34,415 bases of DNA, from contig DIKO01000089.1 of assembly GCA_002423615.1 (NCBI GenBank), positions 1 through 34,415 of the forward strand, read 5' to 3'. Position numbers and translations under genes: made by a program. The DNA is from Desulfobacteraceae bacterium UBA5616 (GTDB lineage Bacteria > Desulfobacterota > Desulfobacteria > Desulfobacterales > UBA5616). The stretch's first letter is position 1. Each line of letters opens with the position of its first letter. The notes beneath the pieces are model-generated. The model worked only from the letters and a program-made list of their open reading frames with translations, had not been told where the DNA came from and ran no database searches. Of the stretch, positions 32,684-34,415 are shown piece by piece.

Positions 32684-34415
32684 TTCTCTCCTTGAAAATT
32701 TTCATCATCAGCAGCGACCGGATTTCCGGTACGATCTGCCGCGCTGATTGAAGTTCATGCAGCCACTCAGTTTCCTCGGCACCGCAGCGAGCCAGACGGT
32801 ACTGGCGCACCTCCGGCAGCCCCACTCGCTCGATTGCCTTGCGCCGTGAGGTAAAGGCGACCATGCCGCGTTCCTCTTCCCGGTTCACCGAAGCGATGTG
32901 CGCCTGCTGCAGGGCGTCGAACAGCTCCTGTCCGGCCTGTTCGGCAGCAATCTGCAAACGCTCATGGGCGGTGATGGATTCATCCTGCCCGAGGGTGGCT
33001 TTCACCAGGACTTCCGCTGTCTGCAACGTATCCCAGATATGCCGGGCCGTGGGCAGAAACAGTTTGCCTTCCTCGCTCAAGAACACACTGACATAACCAC
33101 GCCGAACCATGGGGATGCGTAAGAATTGAGTCTTCTGGTGCATTCCGGCCTGAAGGCGGATCTCAAAGAGTCCCCAGAGACCGGAGATGCTGGCTGGCAG
33201 AACGCTGACGCTTACGCAAGGCAATGGCTGACCTGCCGCGACCTGGGGCAGGTTCAGGGCAAGACCACGGACACGGCTGTTTTCAAGATTGAGCAGGGTC
33301 GCGTCGGTCAGACGGTCCGCTTCCCGGGCGTTGAACACGGCCTTGCGATGTTCCTGACCGTCCGGCCAATTCAGATCCCACCAGGAGCGTTTACGGCTGG
33401 CCGCTCCACCGTGAGAGTTGAGATAGCCCACCGTCATCCGCTCCACCCAATGGGGCAGCGGATGGGATCGCAGGCGTTCAGCGGTTTGCATATCCGGTTC
33501 TTCGGAGATGCCGTAGATTGCCGAGGACTCACGGACCTGCTGGATTTCATCGCGAATCCCGGCCGCCGTGTGTTCGACGGAGGTTTCGATGCCGTCAGGA
33601 TTAAGGATGGCCGCGGCGAACAAATCCTCGAACAACTCACCGGCCTGGGCCGAGTCGAGAACGTCGCCGGTTTTGTCGATGCCGAACTCGTCGAAGATTA
33701 CCGAGAGCTTCTGCTCCAGCACCTCGCGGACCCGGAACTCGACCGAATCTTCAAACACAAAATTGATTGCCCGCACCGTCTTGGGCTGGCCGATACGATC
33801 CACGCGGCCGATTCGCTGTTCCAGCCGCATCGGGTTCCAGGGGATGTCGTAGTTGATGATGACATGGGCGAACTGCAGGTTCAGGCCCTCACCGCCCGCA
33901 TCGGTGGAGACCAGCACGCGGTGCGATTTGCGGAAGGCATCCTGGGCTGCCCCACGTTCCTCCATATCCATGGAGCCGTTCAGGGTGACGACCGATATGC
34001 CCCGGGCTTCCAGAAACTCCTTCAGCATCTGCTGGGTGGGTACGAACTCGGTGAAGATCAACACCTTCAGGTCCGGCTCGTTTTCCTCGGCCTGCAGCTC
34101 GTAGACCCACTCGATCAACGCCTCAGCCTTAGCGTCCGGTCCAGCCTGTTCGCAGCGAACCGCCGCATCGAGCAGGGTATCGACATGGCTGCCTTCGCTC
34201 TGCAGAGCCGACACATGGGATTTCAGGAGCTCATCGAGCAGCTCCTGGCCGTCCATGTCATAAATCAGTTCCGGGTTCAGGGTTTCGAGTTCCGAGTTGT
34301 CTGATTCGTCGAGCTTTGAACTCTGAACTCGCAACTCAGAACTCAGAACTTCAAGACGGCGCTCAAGCGTCGTCTTGATCGCCCGGGTGCTTGAGACCAC
34401 CAGGCGCTGCATCAG
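32667..34415 (-). CDS. SNF2-type helicase, C-terminal part (BrxHII/DrmD-like), runs off the window
   Basis: At least 581 residues of a large superfamily 2 ATPase whose N-terminus lies beyond the right edge; the first methionine visible is internal. The second RecA-like lobe is present: 'DLKVLIFTEFVPTQQMLKEF', 'VVTLNGSMDMEERG', 'VLVSTDAGGEGLNLQ' and the arginine-finger motif 'RLEQRIGRVDRIGQ'. A long C-terminal region then includes helical segments 'EVRQYRLARCGAEETEWLHE'. Walker A and DEAH lie outside the window. In BREX type 3, a helicase of this kind (BrxHII) precedes pglZ. A period-7 DNA repeat encodes an odd 'LSSELRVQSSKL' insert near the left of the visible part. Confidence 0.82.
   Translation of the reverse strand: MMQRLVVSSTRAIKTTLERRLEVLSSELRVQSSKLDESDNSELETLNPELIYDMDGQELLDELLKSHVSALQSEGSHVDTLLDAAVRCEQAGPDAKAEALIEWVYELQAEENEPDLKVLIFTEFVPTQQMLKEFLEARGISVVTLNGSMDMEERGAAQDAFRKSHRVLVSTDAGGEGLNLQFAHVIINYDIPWNPMRLEQRIGRVDRIGQPKTVRAINFVFEDSVEFRVREVLEQKLSVIFDEFGIDKTGDVLDSAQAGELFEDLFAAAILNPDGIETSVEHTAAGIRDEIQQVRESSAIYGISEEPDMQTAERLRSHPLPHWVERMTVGYLNSHGGAASRKRSWWDLNWPDGQEHRKAVFNAREADRLTDATLLNLENSRVRGLALNLPQVAAGQPLPCVSVSVLPASISGLWGLFEIRLQAGMHQKTQFLRIPMVRRGYVSVFLSEEGKLFLPTARHIWDTLQTAEVLVKATLGQDESITAHERLQIAAEQAGQELFDALQQAHIASVNREEERGMVAFTSRRKAIERVGLPEVRQYRLARCGAEETEWLHELQSARQIVPEIRSLLMMKIFKERNDLYT
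34317..34351. repeat. Period-7 tandem repeat (AACTC core) inside the helicase gene
   Basis: The core AACTC or AACTT starts at 34319, 34326, 34333, 34340 and 34347, five units at exactly seven bases, with the linker GA, TG, GC or AG between them. Degenerate copies (GAGTTCCGAGTT, GGGTTCAGGG) continue towards 34270. The repeat is translated on the minus strand as 'SSELRVQSSKL' and does not break the frame. The low-complexity insert lies between two conserved helicase segments. Confidence 0.7.

Larger units (their letters stand above)
26621..34415 (-). other. Defence locus: BREX type 3 core with embedded DprA/RecQ-PRTase pair
   Basis: Five minus-strand genes overlap one another by 3 to 17 bases, in transcription order SNF2-type helicase, RecQ-PRTase, DprA-like, pglZ, brxA. 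The outer genes follow the known BREX-3 order (brxHII, pglZ, brxA). The upstream core genes brxF, brxC and pglX are expected beyond the right edge. The left border coincides with the truncated methyltransferase at 25993-26624, and the genes differ in base composition from one another. No integrase, tRNA or flanking direct repeat was seen, so the boundary mechanism is unknown. Confidence 0.7.

Noticed and set aside
33126..34304. A 392-codon plus-strand ORF opposite the SNF2-type helicase
   Set aside because: It is antisense to conserved helicase motifs and has no family features; a long open frame is expected opposite a GC-rich gene.

Overview
The window looks like a piece of chromosome from an anaerobic bacterium, most likely a Desulfobacterota (sulfate-reducing or syntrophic) lineage. 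This is inferred from gene content, not from a marker gene: a CO dehydrogenase maturation ATPase (CooC), an operon rich in iron-sulfur, molybdopterin and flavin enzymes, a LUD-domain protein and a YgiQ radical SAM protein. No rRNA, tRNA, CRISPR array or insertion sequence was recognised.

Layout. (1) 1-2.5 kb, minus strand: a tight cooC-acuC-acuB operon that ties CODH/acetyl-CoA synthase maturation to acetyl-CoA/acetylation control. (2) 2.8-4.8 kb, plus: a small phasin-like coiled-coil protein and a UbiB/ABC1 kinase. (3) 4.9-8.2 kb: an amidase, a zinc nucleoside deaminase and a solitary DNA methyltransferase with motif order IV then I. (4) 8.1-15.8 kb: a CpxA/CpxR-like two-component system, divergent from a CpxP/Spy-like periplasmic protein followed by an outer-membrane factor, a membrane-fusion protein, an ABC ATPase and a MacB-type permease. 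The intergenic region carries a CpxR-like TTTAC-N6-TTTAC repeat. (5) 15.8-21.9 kb: the remnant of a sigma-54 activator, a near-consensus sigma-54 promoter, and an apparently cytoplasmic oxidoreductase operon. That operon holds a molybdopterin enzyme split over two overlapping ORFs, a four-cluster ferredoxin, a GltD-like flavoprotein, a 73-residue unknown and a HoxU/NuoG-like 2Fe-2S protein. (6) 21.8-26.6 kb: LUD and TPR proteins (minus), then ygiQ, ywbE and a methyltransferase with an internal deletion (plus). (7) 26.6 kb to the right edge, minus: a defence locus that reads as BREX type 3 (brxA, pglZ and a SNF2-type helicase that continues off the window). A two-gene module, a DprA-like protein and a RecQ-like helicase fused to a phosphoribosyltransferase, lies between pglZ and the SNF2-type helicase.

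How the genes work together. In region 4, envelope or metal stress sensed by the kinase probably induces the CpxP-like protein and the MacAB-TolC-type pump through the operator. In region 5, the molybdopterin subunit, ferredoxin subunit, flavoprotein and 2Fe-2S subunit form a plausible electron path between a substrate and NAD(P)H under sigma-54 control. In region 7, the five genes overlap by a few bases each and should be translationally coupled.

A recurring theme is damage. The molybdopterin gene and the flavoprotein gene can each be restored by adding one G. The sigma-54 activator is a frameshifted fragment. The methyltransferase at 26 kb lacks its middle. PglZ appears to lack the segment that holds its nucleophile. 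The HoxU-like protein has lost one cluster cysteine and runs antisense into its neighbour. Whether these are assembly errors or real decay is the main thing to settle. The best candidates for something new are the DprA plus RecQ-PRTase module inside BREX-3 and the sigma-54-driven cytoplasmic molybdopterin complex.
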